A DNA stretch of 12,070 nucleotides from an uncultured Saprospiraceae bacterium (lineage in GTDB: Bacteria > Bacteroidota > Bacteroidia > Chitinophagales > Saprospiraceae): assembly GCA_937921525.1 (NCBI GenBank), contig CAKZUM010000740.1, positions 1 through 12,070 of the forward strand, read 5' to 3'. Within the stretch, counting starts at the first letter, position 1; the number at the start of each line of letters is the position of its first letter. Shown in pieces: positions 1 through 7,021 of this stretch. The position numbers and the translations under genes were made by a program. The notes beneath the pieces are model-generated. The model had not been told where the DNA came from. It saw only the letters and a list, made by a program, of their open reading frames with translations, and did no database searches.

Positions 1-9
1 AATTTATTA

Positions 10-40
10 TTGTCTACTCAATTTACAAATAGTAAGTTTG
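10..40 (+). promoter_or_regulatory. Bacteroidota-type promoter for gpmI
   Basis: TTG at 10-12 and TAAGTTTG at 33-40 are separated by 20 bases. This fits the -33/-7 pattern TTTG / TAnnTTTG known for the primary sigma factor of Bacteroidota. The -7 box matches at all fixed positions. Transcription would start near 46, leaving a short leader of about 22 bases before the gpmI ATG at 69. That leader is A/T-rich and shows no clear Shine-Dalgarno sequence, which is usual for the phylum. The assignment rests on motif matching only. Confidence 0.6.
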
Positions 41-68
41 CAACTTAATTCAAAGAACATCATAAAAT

Positions 69-1601
69 ATGCCGACTAAAAAAACAGCTTTAATTATTCT
101 AGATGGATGGGGACATGGGCCTGATCCCAAAGTAAGTGCCATCGCACAAGCCAACACCCCCTTCGTGGATAGTCTTTACAAGAAATATCCTAATTCTGAA
201 TTAATAACCTTTGGAGAAGAGGTAGGTTTACCAAAAGGACAAATGGGGAACTCTGAGGTAGGCCACTTGAATATTGGTGCAGGAAGAGTGGTGTACCAAG
301 AATTAGCTAGAATCAATAAATCTATTCGAGATAAAGAATTAGGTAAGAACGAAACTTTAGTAGCGGCACTAAGCCATGCAAAGGAAAATAATAAGCCCGT
401 ACATCTAATTGGCTTGGTGTCTGATGGTGGCGTACATTCTCATATAGAACATTTGAAAGCCCTTTGTAATATAACAACGGCTTTTGGCATACCAAAAACA
501 TTCATCCACGCATTTATGGACGGTCGAGATACGGCACCTAATGGAGGGCATGATTACTTGGAAGAAATTCAAGAGCATATATTTACAAAGCCTGTAGAAA
601 TTGCCTCTGTTGTCGGTCGCTACTATGCGATGGATCGGGATAAGCGTTGGGAAAGAGTGAAATTGGCTTATGATTTATTAGTAAAAGGAAAAGGCGAATT
701 GTCTGATGATTTATTGACTACTATCAAAAGTAGATATGCAGCAGGAGAAACCGATGAGTTTTTAAAACCGATCACTGCTAAAGCAAATAATGGACAGCCT
801 GTAGCTAAAATAACACAAGGAGATGTGGTCATTTTCTATAATTTCCGTACAGATCGACCAAGAGAAATAACAGAGGTGCTTACCCAAAATGATTTCCCTG
901 ACTTTGGAATGAAAAAATTGGATCTTCATTTTGTAACGATGACTCGTTATGATGAAAATTTCAAAAACATCAACGTCTTATTCACTAAGGATAATATTCA
1001 AAATACTTTAGGAGAGGTATTATCTAAAGCTGGAAAAACACAGATTCGTATTGCAGAGACTGAAAAATATCCACATGTTACTTTCTTCTTTAATGGTGGT
1101 AGAGAAGCAGAATTTGAAGGCGAAAGTCGATTAGTTATTCCTTCCCCGAAGGTAGCGACTTATGATTTGAAACCAGAAATGAGTGCGGTAGAGTCCACGG
1201 AGGCATTGATCAAACATATTAAAGAACATCAACCTGATTTTATTTGTCTCAACTATGCCAATACAGATATGGTCGGACATACGGGAGATTTTAAGGCTGC
1301 CCAAAAAGCAGCAGAGGTAGTAGATCAATGTACTAAAGAATTACTAGAAGTAGCTTTAGCAAATAATTATGAAGCCATCATTATTGCCGATCACGGTAAT
1401 TCTGATTTTATGATTAATGCGGATGGCTCTCCCCATACGGCACATACAACGAATTTGGTTCCTTGTTTCTTTGTGAGTAATTCCGTGAATGGTAGAACGA
1501 TTAAGGATGGGAAATTGGGTGATGTTGCTCCAACTATTTTGTCTTTAATGGGTATGGAGATACCGAGTGATATGACTGGGGAGGTATTGATTGAAGGATA
1601 A
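69..1601 (+). CDS. gpmI: 2,3-bisphosphoglycerate-independent phosphoglycerate mutase
   Basis: This cytoplasmic enzyme of glycolysis and gluconeogenesis interconverts 3- and 2-phosphoglycerate through a phosphoserine intermediate, using two divalent metal ions (usually Mn). The 510-residue length is normal for the family. It starts MPTKKTALIILDGWG, where Asp12 is a metal ligand, and the nucleophile Ser62 lies in GQMGNSEVGH. The other metal ligands are visible as Asp400 and His404 (DMVGH), Asp441 and His442 (ADHGN) and His459 (SPHTAH). This spacing matches the well-studied Geobacillus enzyme almost residue for residue. The N- and C-terminal parts form the alkaline-phosphatase-like phosphatase domain and the middle forms the transferase domain. 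The ATG at 69 puts Asp12 at its expected position and lies just behind a good promoter. It appears to be a single-gene unit that converges on mfd. The reading frame is intact. Confidence 0.97.
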   Translation: MPTKKTALIILDGWGHGPDPKVSAIAQANTPFVDSLYKKYPNSELITFGEEVGLPKGQMGNSEVGHLNIGAGRVVYQELARINKSIRDKELGKNETLVAALSHAKENNKPVHLIGLVSDGGVHSHIEHLKALCNITTAFGIPKTFIHAFMDGRDTAPNGGHDYLEEIQEHIFTKPVEIASVVGRYYAMDRDKRWERVKLAYDLLVKGKGELSDDLLTTIKSRYAAGETDEFLKPITAKANNGQPVAKITQGDVVIFYNFRTDRPREITEVLTQNDFPDFGMKKLDLHFVTMTRYDENFKNINVLFTKDNIQNTLGEVLSKAGKTQIRIAETEKYPHVTFFFNGGREAEFEGESRLVIPSPKVATYDLKPEMSAVESTEALIKHIKEHQPDFICLNYANTDMVGHTGDFKAAQKAAEVVDQCTKELLEVALANNYEAIIIADHGNSDFMINADGSPHTAHTTNLVPCFFVSNSVNGRTIKDGKLGDVAPTILSLMGMEIPSDMTGEVLIEG

Positions 1602-1603
1602 AA

Positions 1604-1625
1604 TGTGTTAGATATTTTTAACACA
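1604..1625 (+). terminator. weak hairpin just after gpmI
   Basis: TGTGTTA at 1604-1610 and TAACACA at 1619-1625 form a 7-bp stem with an 8-base loop, three bases after the gpmI stop codon. The stem is A/T-rich and no T-run follows, so it is a poor intrinsic terminator alone. It may act as a 3' end-protecting stem or work together with the larger inverted repeat downstream. Confidence 0.3.
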
Positions 1626-1669
1626 AATGTATTAAAGAGTGTCTAAGCCACAGTCAAACACGTTTTTTC

Positions 1670-1732
1670 ACCACATAGGTACATAGGTCACATAGCAAAG
1701 TGTAACTATGTTACCTACTGTACCTATGTGGT
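1670..1732. repeat. ACATAGGT-rich inverted repeat between convergent genes
   Basis: The arms 1670-1695 and 1706-1732 are near-complementary over about 25 bases: ACCACATAGGTACATAGGT on the left and ACCTACTGTACCTATGTGGT on the right, around a loop of roughly 10 bases. The left arm also contains direct copies of ACATAGGT. It lies midway between the converging ends of gpmI and mfd, where a transcript from either strand would form a long hairpin. On the + strand it is followed by TAAAATTATCAACTATTTTTTT, so it could help end gpmI transcripts. The rest of the gap (1626-1669 and 1733-1798) shows nothing gene-like. Confidence 0.7.
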
Positions 1733-1798
1733 AAAATTATCAACTATTTTTTTGTGGTTCGTAGAAGATTATTTAGAACTTCGTTTTTTTTGATAATA

Positions 1799-4700
1799 CT
1801 ACACCACCACCTCCATAACCGCATTTTGCATCCCCTCCAACACCTTCTTAGCTTCCTTTAAATTTTTGACATTTTCTTTAGATAAGATCAAATACTTGTT
1901 AGACTGTTTTAAACTTAAACCAGATTGCTTGCCATTAATAGTAACATGCTTAATCAAGTTGTTAAATAAGTCTGTCTCAAAGAAAGCAGATTGTGGATTG
2001 CTAATAAAGTAACAACGGAGTTTTTTACTTTTTAAAATTAAGCGTTCAAAGCCTAGCTGTTTAGAAATCCAACGGAGGCGTAAACCATCGAATAATTCTT
2101 TGACTGGAATTGGAATTTTTCCGAAGCGATCTCTAAGTGCTTCTTTGAATTTTTGTAGGTCTTCTTCGTTCTTTATTTTATCTAATTCGGTATATAAATT
2201 TAAACGTTCTTGAATATTACTAATGTACTCATCTGGTATGAGCATTTCAATATCTGTTTCTATTTGGACGTCTCTAACATATTCTCTGTTCTTGGCTAAA
2301 TCTTCTTTAAAAACGTCCTTAAATTCATTTTCTTTTAGCTCCAGAATCGCCTCTTCTAATATTTTTTGGTAAGTTTCGTAGCCTATCTCAGAAATAAAAC
2401 CACTTTGTTCTCCACCTAATAAATTACCTGCCCCACGTATATCCATATCTCGCATGGCAATATTAAATCCACTACCCAACTCCGAATGTTCCTCTATCGT
2501 CTTTAATCGTTTTCTAGCATCAGAGGTAAGTACCGACATAGGCGGACAAAATAAATAACAGAATGCTTTTTTGTTAGATCGCCCAACTCTACCCCTCAAT
2601 TGGTGCAAGTCACTCATACCAAAGTTCTGTGCGTTATTAATGATGATTGTATTAGCATTTGAAATATCGAGCCCCGTCTCGATGATGTTTGTACAAACTA
2701 AAACATCGTATTTATAATCTATAAAATCTACTAATGTTTTTTCTAAAACTTTAGAATCCATTTGTCCATGCGCCATTGCAACCTCTACATCTGGACACAT
2801 TCTTCGAACCATCGCTGCAATATCAGGCAAACTCTTCACTCGATTATGTACAAAGAAAACTTGTCCTCCCCGATTCGTTTCGTAGTAAATAGATTCCTTA
2901 ATTAGTTCCTCACTAAATACCCTAACCTCTGTATGTATAGGCTGACGGTTAGGTGGCGGCGTACGAATAACCGATAAATCTCTAGCAGCCATTAAGGAGA
3001 ACTGTAAAGTTCTAGGAATCGGCGTAGCAGTAAGCGTCAGCGTATCAACATTTACTTTTAGATTTCTAAGTTTTTCTTTGGCACTAACGCCAAATTTTTG
3101 TTCTTCATCAACCACCAACAATCCTAAGTCTTTAAAGCCGACATCTTTGTTTAATAGCCCGTGAGTACCGATCACAATATCAATTTTTCCATCTTTTAAT
3201 TGTTGGAAAATTTCTTTTTTCTCTTTAGTCGTTCTAAAGCGATTAATGTAATCTACTTTCACACCAAAACTTTCTAATCGCTCTTTAAAGGTTCGATGAT
3301 GTTGTAAGGCTAAAATGGTTGTAGGAACAAGAATAGCCACCTGTTTACCACCAACAACCGTTTTGAAAGCTGCACGAATCGCAATCTCCGTTTTTCCAAA
3401 TCCTACATCTCCACAAATCAATCGGTCCATCGGATATGGCTTTGTCATATCCTCCTTCACATCATTTGTAGCCTTTAATTGATCGGGCGTATCTTCATAA
3501 ATAAAAGAGGCTTCTAACTCCGTTTGCAAATAGCCATCTGGCGGAAAGGCATGTCCTGGAGCTGCTTTTCTCTGTGCGTATAATTTAATTAATTCTGTTG
3601 CAATATCTTTTACACGCTTCTTTGTTTTACTCTTTAATTTTTTCCAAGTATCTGAGCCTAGTTTACTTAGTTTCGGAGCTGTTCCTTCTTTACCTGTGTA
3701 CTTAGCAATTTTATGTAAAGAATTAATACTTACGTACAATAGATCATTGTTCTTATAAACTATTCGAACAGACTCTTGGGTATTCTCATTGAGTGTTATT
3801 TTTTCTAATCCAGAAAATTTTCCTACCCCATGATCAATATGCGTAACAAAATCACCCGGTTTTAATTCTCGTAGCAATTTCAAATTCATCGCCTGATCCT
3901 TCGTGAATCCTTTCTTTAATTTGTAGCGATGAAACCGATCAAAAATTTGATGATCCGTATAGCAAGCCAACTTTAAATCTGCATCTATAAAACCTTCGTG
4001 TATCGCTTGTGGAATAGGATGAATTTGAACTTTTGCATTCAAATCTTCGAAGATGGAATAGAAACGTTCAATCTGTTTGGGGTTGCCTGTAAAAAGATAA
4101 TTTTCAATTTTATCTTTTTCATTAGCTTCTAAATTTTCTATTAGTAATGGAAAGTTTCTATTGAAGCTAGGTTGTGGTTTTGTATTAAAAACAACTTTAT
4201 GGTCAATCGGAAATGGATGTTTGTTTTTGCTTAGACTAATAATTGGAAAGTATTGAATTTCATCAATCACCTGCTTCGGTCGAATAAATGCTCGATCTTT
4301 AAAGACCGCCCTTAAATCTTCTTCCTCTAATAACATCAAAGAAGACTCTGCAAATTCTTCCGCTTTTTCAAAACAGGTTTGCAGTTTATCTAAAACTAAC
4401 TGAAAATCCCTTAACCAAATAACTGTCTTTTCTGGAAGTACCTTAAATAAAGATACTTTCTGATCTTGGTCAAACTTTGTATTTATATTAGGAATGATGG
4501 TGACACTTGAAATGTTTTGTTGAGACAATTGTGTAGTAGGGTCAAAGGTTCTAATACTCTCCACTTCGTCATCAAACAATTCAATTCGATAAGGGTATTC
4601 ATTACCGTAAGAAAAAATATCTATAATACCTCCCCGTATAGAAAACTGCCCTGGTTCATATACAAAATCTACTCGATCAAATCCATAATTCACCAAAACC

Positions 4701-5230
4701 TCAATGATAAAATCAACATCAATACTTTCCTCTTTCGTAATATCAATTTTCTCTTTGTTCAATACTTCGGGTGCGACTACTTTTTCAAATAGTGCCTCTG
4801 GGTAAGTAATAATAATATCCCCTTTTGCCTTGGATCGACTTAGTTTATTGATTGTCTCCGTCCGCTGTAATGCATTATTACTGTTTAATGCTTCAAAATA
4901 CATCGGTCGTTTAAAAGAATCTGGAAAGAAATGAATCGGTTTTTTATCAAATAGGGTTTGCAAACTATTCAGTAGGTAGGCAGCTTCTTCTTTGTCTGTA
5001 GCGATAAAAAGATGGCTGCTATCATGTGTAAGGTAGGTCCCACTCAGGACAAAAGCTTCCTGTGCGCCCATCATTCCTACCAATTGTAGTCGAGCGGGTG
5101 CTTCTTGATTTAATGCTTTTGTTATCTCTGCTACTCGGCTATCTGCTTTGTAGGCGGCTAGTAATTTTTCTAAATTTTTCACGGGTACAAAGATACGGGA
5201 GTTTGTGGGGGTAGGCAGGGATTGTAGCAA
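1799..5230 (-). CDS. mfd: transcription-repair coupling factor (Mfd)
   Basis: Mfd is a DNA translocase that removes RNA polymerase stalled at lesions and recruits UvrA for nucleotide excision repair. The 1143-residue length is normal. The N-terminal third (about 1-340) is the UvrB-like damage-recruitment module. The RNA-polymerase-interacting domain begins near residue 453 with LKPGDFVTHIDHGVGKF. The RecG-like motor follows, with Walker A GDVGFGKT at 607-614, DEEQ at 708-711 and motif VI HQLRGRVGRS at 876-885. The last ~150 residues are the C-terminal TRCF domain that masks the UvrA-binding surface. All motor motifs are intact. The next in-frame Met after Met1 is about 50 residues in, within the conserved N-terminal domain, so the start at 5230 is the sensible choice. 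It is divergent from the thioredoxin-fold genes. I could not find a convincing promoter for it. The frame is unbroken. Confidence 0.97.
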   Translation of the reverse strand: MLQSLPTPTNSRIFVPVKNLEKLLAAYKADSRVAEITKALNQEAPARLQLVGMMGAQEAFVLSGTYLTHDSSHLFIATDKEEAAYLLNSLQTLFDKKPIHFFPDSFKRPMYFEALNSNNALQRTETINKLSRSKAKGDIIITYPEALFEKVVAPEVLNKEKIDITKEESIDVDFIIEVLVNYGFDRVDFVYEPGQFSIRGGIIDIFSYGNEYPYRIELFDDEVESIRTFDPTTQLSQQNISSVTIIPNINTKFDQDQKVSLFKVLPEKTVIWLRDFQLVLDKLQTCFEKAEEFAESSLMLLEEEDLRAVFKDRAFIRPKQVIDEIQYFPIISLSKNKHPFPIDHKVVFNTKPQPSFNRNFPLLIENLEANEKDKIENYLFTGNPKQIERFYSIFEDLNAKVQIHPIPQAIHEGFIDADLKLACYTDHQIFDRFHRYKLKKGFTKDQAMNLKLLRELKPGDFVTHIDHGVGKFSGLEKITLNENTQESVRIVYKNNDLLYVSINSLHKIAKYTGKEGTAPKLSKLGSDTWKKLKSKTKKRVKDIATELIKLYAQRKAAPGHAFPPDGYLQTELEASFIYEDTPDQLKATNDVKEDMTKPYPMDRLICGDVGFGKTEIAIRAAFKTVVGGKQVAILVPTTILALQHHRTFKERLESFGVKVDYINRFRTTKEKKEIFQQLKDGKIDIVIGTHGLLNKDVGFKDLGLLVVDEEQKFGVSAKEKLRNLKVNVDTLTLTATPIPRTLQFSLMAARDLSVIRTPPPNRQPIHTEVRVFSEELIKESIYYETNRGGQVFFVHNRVKSLPDIAAMVRRMCPDVEVAMAHGQMDSKVLEKTLVDFIDYKYDVLVCTNIIETGLDISNANTIIINNAQNFGMSDLHQLRGRVGRSNKKAFCYLFCPPMSVLTSDARKRLKTIEEHSELGSGFNIAMRDMDIRGAGNLLGGEQSGFISEIGYETYQKILEEAILELKENEFKDVFKEDLAKNREYVRDVQIETDIEMLIPDEYISNIQERLNLYTELDKIKNEEDLQKFKEALRDRFGKIPIPVKELFDGLRLRWISKQLGFERLILKSKKLRCYFISNPQSAFFETDLFNNLIKHVTINGKQSGLSLKQSNKYLILSKENVKNLKEAKKVLEGMQNAVMEVVV

Positions 5231-5285
5231 TTAATTTGGTGTTTTTGTAATAGGTATGAAATGAATGAACTGTTCTCATTCTTTA

Positions 5286-5317
5286 TTGTTAATTTAGAGG
5301 AAAAATTTATAGCTTTC
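5286..5317 (+). promoter_or_regulatory. possible promoter for the TlpA-like lipoprotein gene
   Basis: TTG at 5286-5288 and TAGCTTTC at 5310-5317 (one mismatch to TAnnTTTG) are 21 bases apart. This would start transcription about ten bases before the ATG at 5333. The site lies inside the in-frame extension that begins at 5261, which supports 5333 as the true start. The motif is short and the DNA A/T-rich, so chance matches are likely. Confidence 0.3.
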
Positions 5318-5332
5318 ATCAAATCCTACGTT

Positions 5333-5902
5333 ATGCGCCTACTAGTGATTATATTATTATTCGGCACCCTACTACTCAACTGCAATAGTCCAACGCCCGC
5401 CGCAAAAAATCTGACCATAAAAGAAAACATAACAGAAAAACCAAAGACAACCAATCTTACAAAAAGAGTTACAGAAGGGATGCCTCCAATCTATGAGCAT
5501 TTTGATGATCTGGCATACATTTTTCAACAACAAACAGATACGACTTATATTATTAATTTTTGGGCGACTTGGTGCAAGCCTTGCGTGGAGGAGTTACCCT
5601 ATTTTGAACAGTTGACAAAGAAATACCAAGGACAAAAAGTAAAGGTGATATTAGTAAGTCTAGATTTTAAAAAACAATTGGAAACCAAGTTGGTTCCTTT
5701 CTTAAAAGAACATCAAATTCAATCAGAGGTAATGGTATTACTAGATCCAGATGCGAATGCTTGGGTAGATCGAGTAGATCCTTCTTGGTCAGGTGCTATC
5801 CCTATAACACTTGTATATAAAAATGAAAAACGGGCTTTTTATGAAGAATCCTTTGAGGATTATGCTGCCTTAGAAAAAATTGTTCAACCATTTATAAAAT
5901 AG
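5333..5902 (+). CDS. TlpA/ResA-like thioredoxin-fold lipoprotein
   Basis: This is a predicted membrane-anchored thiol-disulfide oxidoreductase of the envelope, 189 residues from the start chosen here. The protein opens MRLLVIILLFGTLLLNC, a short positively charged then hydrophobic signal ending at Cys17. That looks like a lipoprotein signal, although Asn at -1 is not the canonical Gly/Ala/Ser. A low-complexity linker rich in Lys, Thr and Pro follows to about residue 50. The thioredoxin domain carries FWATWCKPC, with redox Cys81 and Cys84, and a cis-Pro at residue 157 in AIPITLVY. The WCxPC motif and length fit the TlpA/ResA group, which reduces disulfides or serves cytochrome c maturation; the partner cannot be told here. 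The frame is open upstream to an ATG at 5261, but that would bury the signal peptide behind 24 residues. The neighbouring downstream gene is another exported thioredoxin-fold protein. Confidence 0.85.
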   Translation: MRLLVIILLFGTLLLNCNSPTPAAKNLTIKENITEKPKTTNLTKRVTEGMPPIYEHFDDLAYIFQQQTDTTYIINFWATWCKPCVEELPYFEQLTKKYQGQKVKVILVSLDFKKQLETKLVPFLKEHQIQSEVMVLLDPDANAWVDRVDPSWSGAIPITLVYKNEKRAFYEESFEDYAALEKIVQPFIK

Positions 5903-5903
5903 A

Positions 5904-6014
5904 TCAGAGAATAGAGAACAGAGAAGCGAGACTACATCCGTTTTTAACTGACAAGCTTTGTTATTTTCTAACGGATTTCTTCTTTCTGTTTTCTCCATGA
6001 AATGCTCTCTGTTT
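5904..6014. repeat. dispersed palindromic repeat, copy A
   Basis: This is an imperfect palindrome two bases after the lipoprotein gene stop. The left arm (5906-5942) is purine-rich and contains AGAGAACAGAGAAGCGAGAC then ATCCGTT. The right arm (5970-6011) begins AACGGAT and is pyrimidine-rich, ending ATGAAATGCTCTCTG. The centre holds CAAGCTTTG. The same arm sequence AGACTA(A/C)ATCCGTTT recurs inverted in copy D near the right edge. The ATGAAATGnTCTCTG end recurs in copies B and C. There is no coding potential. Confidence 0.65.
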
Positions 6015-6130
6015 TTAAAGCAAAGAAGCGAGAAGAGGAATAAATCTCGTTTTCAGTCAACGAAATTTTATTATTTTTAAACGAAATTTATCTCTGTTCT
6101 CTCAATGAAATGATCTCTGCTCTCTGTTCT
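6015..6130. repeat. dispersed palindromic repeat, copy B
   Basis: Copy B abuts copy A and ends 15 bases before the next gene start. The left arm (about 6018-6055) is purine-rich with AAGAAGCGAGAAGAGG. The right part has two AACGAAATTT boxes (6059-6068 and 6080-6089), then TCTCTGTTCTCTC, then ATGAAATGATCTCTG at 6105-6119. The AACGAAATTT - 10 bases - AAACG(A/G)A(A/T)TTTA - TCTCTGTTCTCT order and spacing are repeated in copy D. Part of it would be the leader of the downstream redoxin gene, so it could affect that gene's expression. Confidence 0.6.
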
Positions 6131-6145
6131 AAAAAATTAAATATC

Positions 6146-6772
6146 ATGAAAAATATTTTAGGAATTACGGCCCTATTAGTAATAGCGGCAGGCATCTTTA
6201 TGGCATCAACAACAGCAACTTCTTCTTCTCTTGGAGAAGGACTAGCAGTAGGAGACGTTGCTCCCGACTTTTCTCTTAAGAACATTGACGGTTCTATGGT
6301 TTCATTAGCCTCCTACGAAGAGGCGAAAGGGTTCATCGTTATTTTCACATGTAACACTTGCCCTTATGCAGTAATGTATGAAGATCGCATGATTGCTTTG
6401 CACAATAAATATGTGGACAAAGGATACCCGATCATTGCCATCAATCCGAATGACCCAAGTATCAAAGCGGGTGATAGTTATGAAAAAATGCAGGAAAGAG
6501 CAGAAGAAAAGGCTTTCCCTTTTGCTTATGTATTTGATGCGAAACAAGAGATTTTCCCAGCTTATGGAGCTACCAAAACTCCGCATGTTTATTTATTAGA
6601 TAAAGATAGAACCGTCCAATATATCGGCGCTATTGATAATAATGCACGGGACGAAGAAGCGGTTTCGACACGGTATGTGGAGGATGCTATTGATGATTTG
6701 ATTGCTGGCAAACAACCTGCTGTTACTTTTACAAAAGCGATAGGTTGTAGTATTAAGTATAAGAAAGGGTAA
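6146..6772 (+). CDS. exported redoxin / thioredoxin-family protein (CNTC)
   Basis: This is a 208-residue thioredoxin-fold protein of the AhpC/TSA-redoxin type. The N-terminus MKNILGITALLVIAAGIFMA is a signal peptide or membrane anchor. The domain starts with GDVAPDFSLKNIDG, typical of redoxins. The active site is FTCNTCPYA with Cys69 and Cys72, and a cis-Pro at residue 146 (TPHVYLL). The C-terminal tail GCSIKYKKG carries a third cysteine, Cys201. Related Bacteroidota proteins are simply annotated as thioredoxin family; the substrate is unknown to me. The frame extends upstream to an ATG at 6110, but that stretch lies in repeat copy B and would put 12 unrelated residues before the signal peptide, so 6146 is preferred. 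The stop codon TAA is the first half of the 3-bp direct repeat that flanks the fold-back element immediately downstream. Confidence 0.85.
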   Translation: MKNILGITALLVIAAGIFMASTTATSSSLGEGLAVGDVAPDFSLKNIDGSMVSLASYEEAKGFIVIFTCNTCPYAVMYEDRMIALHNKYVDKGYPIIAINPNDPSIKAGDSYEKMQERAEEKAFPFAYVFDAKQEIFPAYGATKTPHVYLLDKDRTVQYIGAIDNNARDEEAVSTRYVEDAIDDLIAGKQPAVTFTKAIGCSIKYKKG

Positions 6773-6925
6773 GAGCTTGTCTAAATTTCTACTTCCTGAT
6801 AACCAATATCTTAGGAACTTGAGTTTGCATTAAAACAGTCACCTAGCTCGCTAAGCAACAATTTTAATGCTTCCTCAAAACCCTAAGCTATTGATAATCA
6901 GTTCGTACAAATTTTAGACAAGCTC
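6773..6925. mobile_element. MITE-like 153-bp fold-back element with TAA duplication
   Basis: The terminal inverted repeats are GAGCTTGTCTAAATTT (6773-6788) and AAATTTTAGACAAGCTC (6909-6925), identical apart from one extra A. The palindrome continues inward over the full length: by eye about 80% of positions pair, down to TAGC-TC-GCTA (6844-6853) at the exact centre. TAA at 6770-6772 and at 6926-6928 form a 3-bp direct repeat outside the ends. A 3-bp TNA duplication with GAGC-type ends is known for the IS1031 group of the IS5 family, so a non-autonomous derivative of such an element is a fair inference. It has no useful reading frame. The left TAA is the stop codon of the redoxin gene, so the insertion left that gene intact. 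Confidence 0.75.
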
Positions 6926-6960
6926 TAAACAGTCAAAGTAAAAATAGTAGAATAAGAAAA

Positions 6961-6996
6961 TGAAGTTGTTGAAGAATCTATTCTTCAACAACTTCA
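6961..6996 (-). terminator. strong hairpin terminator after the flotillin gene
   Basis: TGAAGTTGTTGAAGAAT (6961-6977) and ATTCTTCAACAACTTCA (6980-6996) form a perfect 17-bp stem with a 2-base CT spacer; in practice the tip would open into a slightly larger loop. On the - strand the stem is preceded by TTTTT and followed by TTTTCTTATT, the arrangement of an intrinsic terminator for the flotillin gene ending at 7022. It could also block + strand read-through from the redoxin gene, although no T-run follows on that strand. Confidence 0.75.
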
Positions 6997-7021
6997 AAAA
7001 ATGATCTATTGTGATCTTCTT

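Noticed and set aside
4517..4792. + strand open frame of 91 codons inside mfd
   Set aside because: It is antisense to a conserved part of mfd, with no recognisable protein features. It is a shadow of the real gene.
5261..5332. In-frame ATG at 5261 giving a 213-residue TlpA-like protein
   Set aside because: It would place 24 residues in front of a clear lipoprotein signal, and a possible promoter lies inside this stretch. The ATG at 5333 fits far better.
6110..6145. In-frame ATG at 6110 extending the redoxin protein
   Set aside because: The extra codons are repeat copy B sequence (ATGATCTCTGCTCTCTGTTCT-like) and precede a normal signal peptide that starts at 6146.
6773..6925. A transposase remnant or small gene in the fold-back element
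   Set aside because: Neither strand holds a meaningful frame, and the palindrome explains the whole length.
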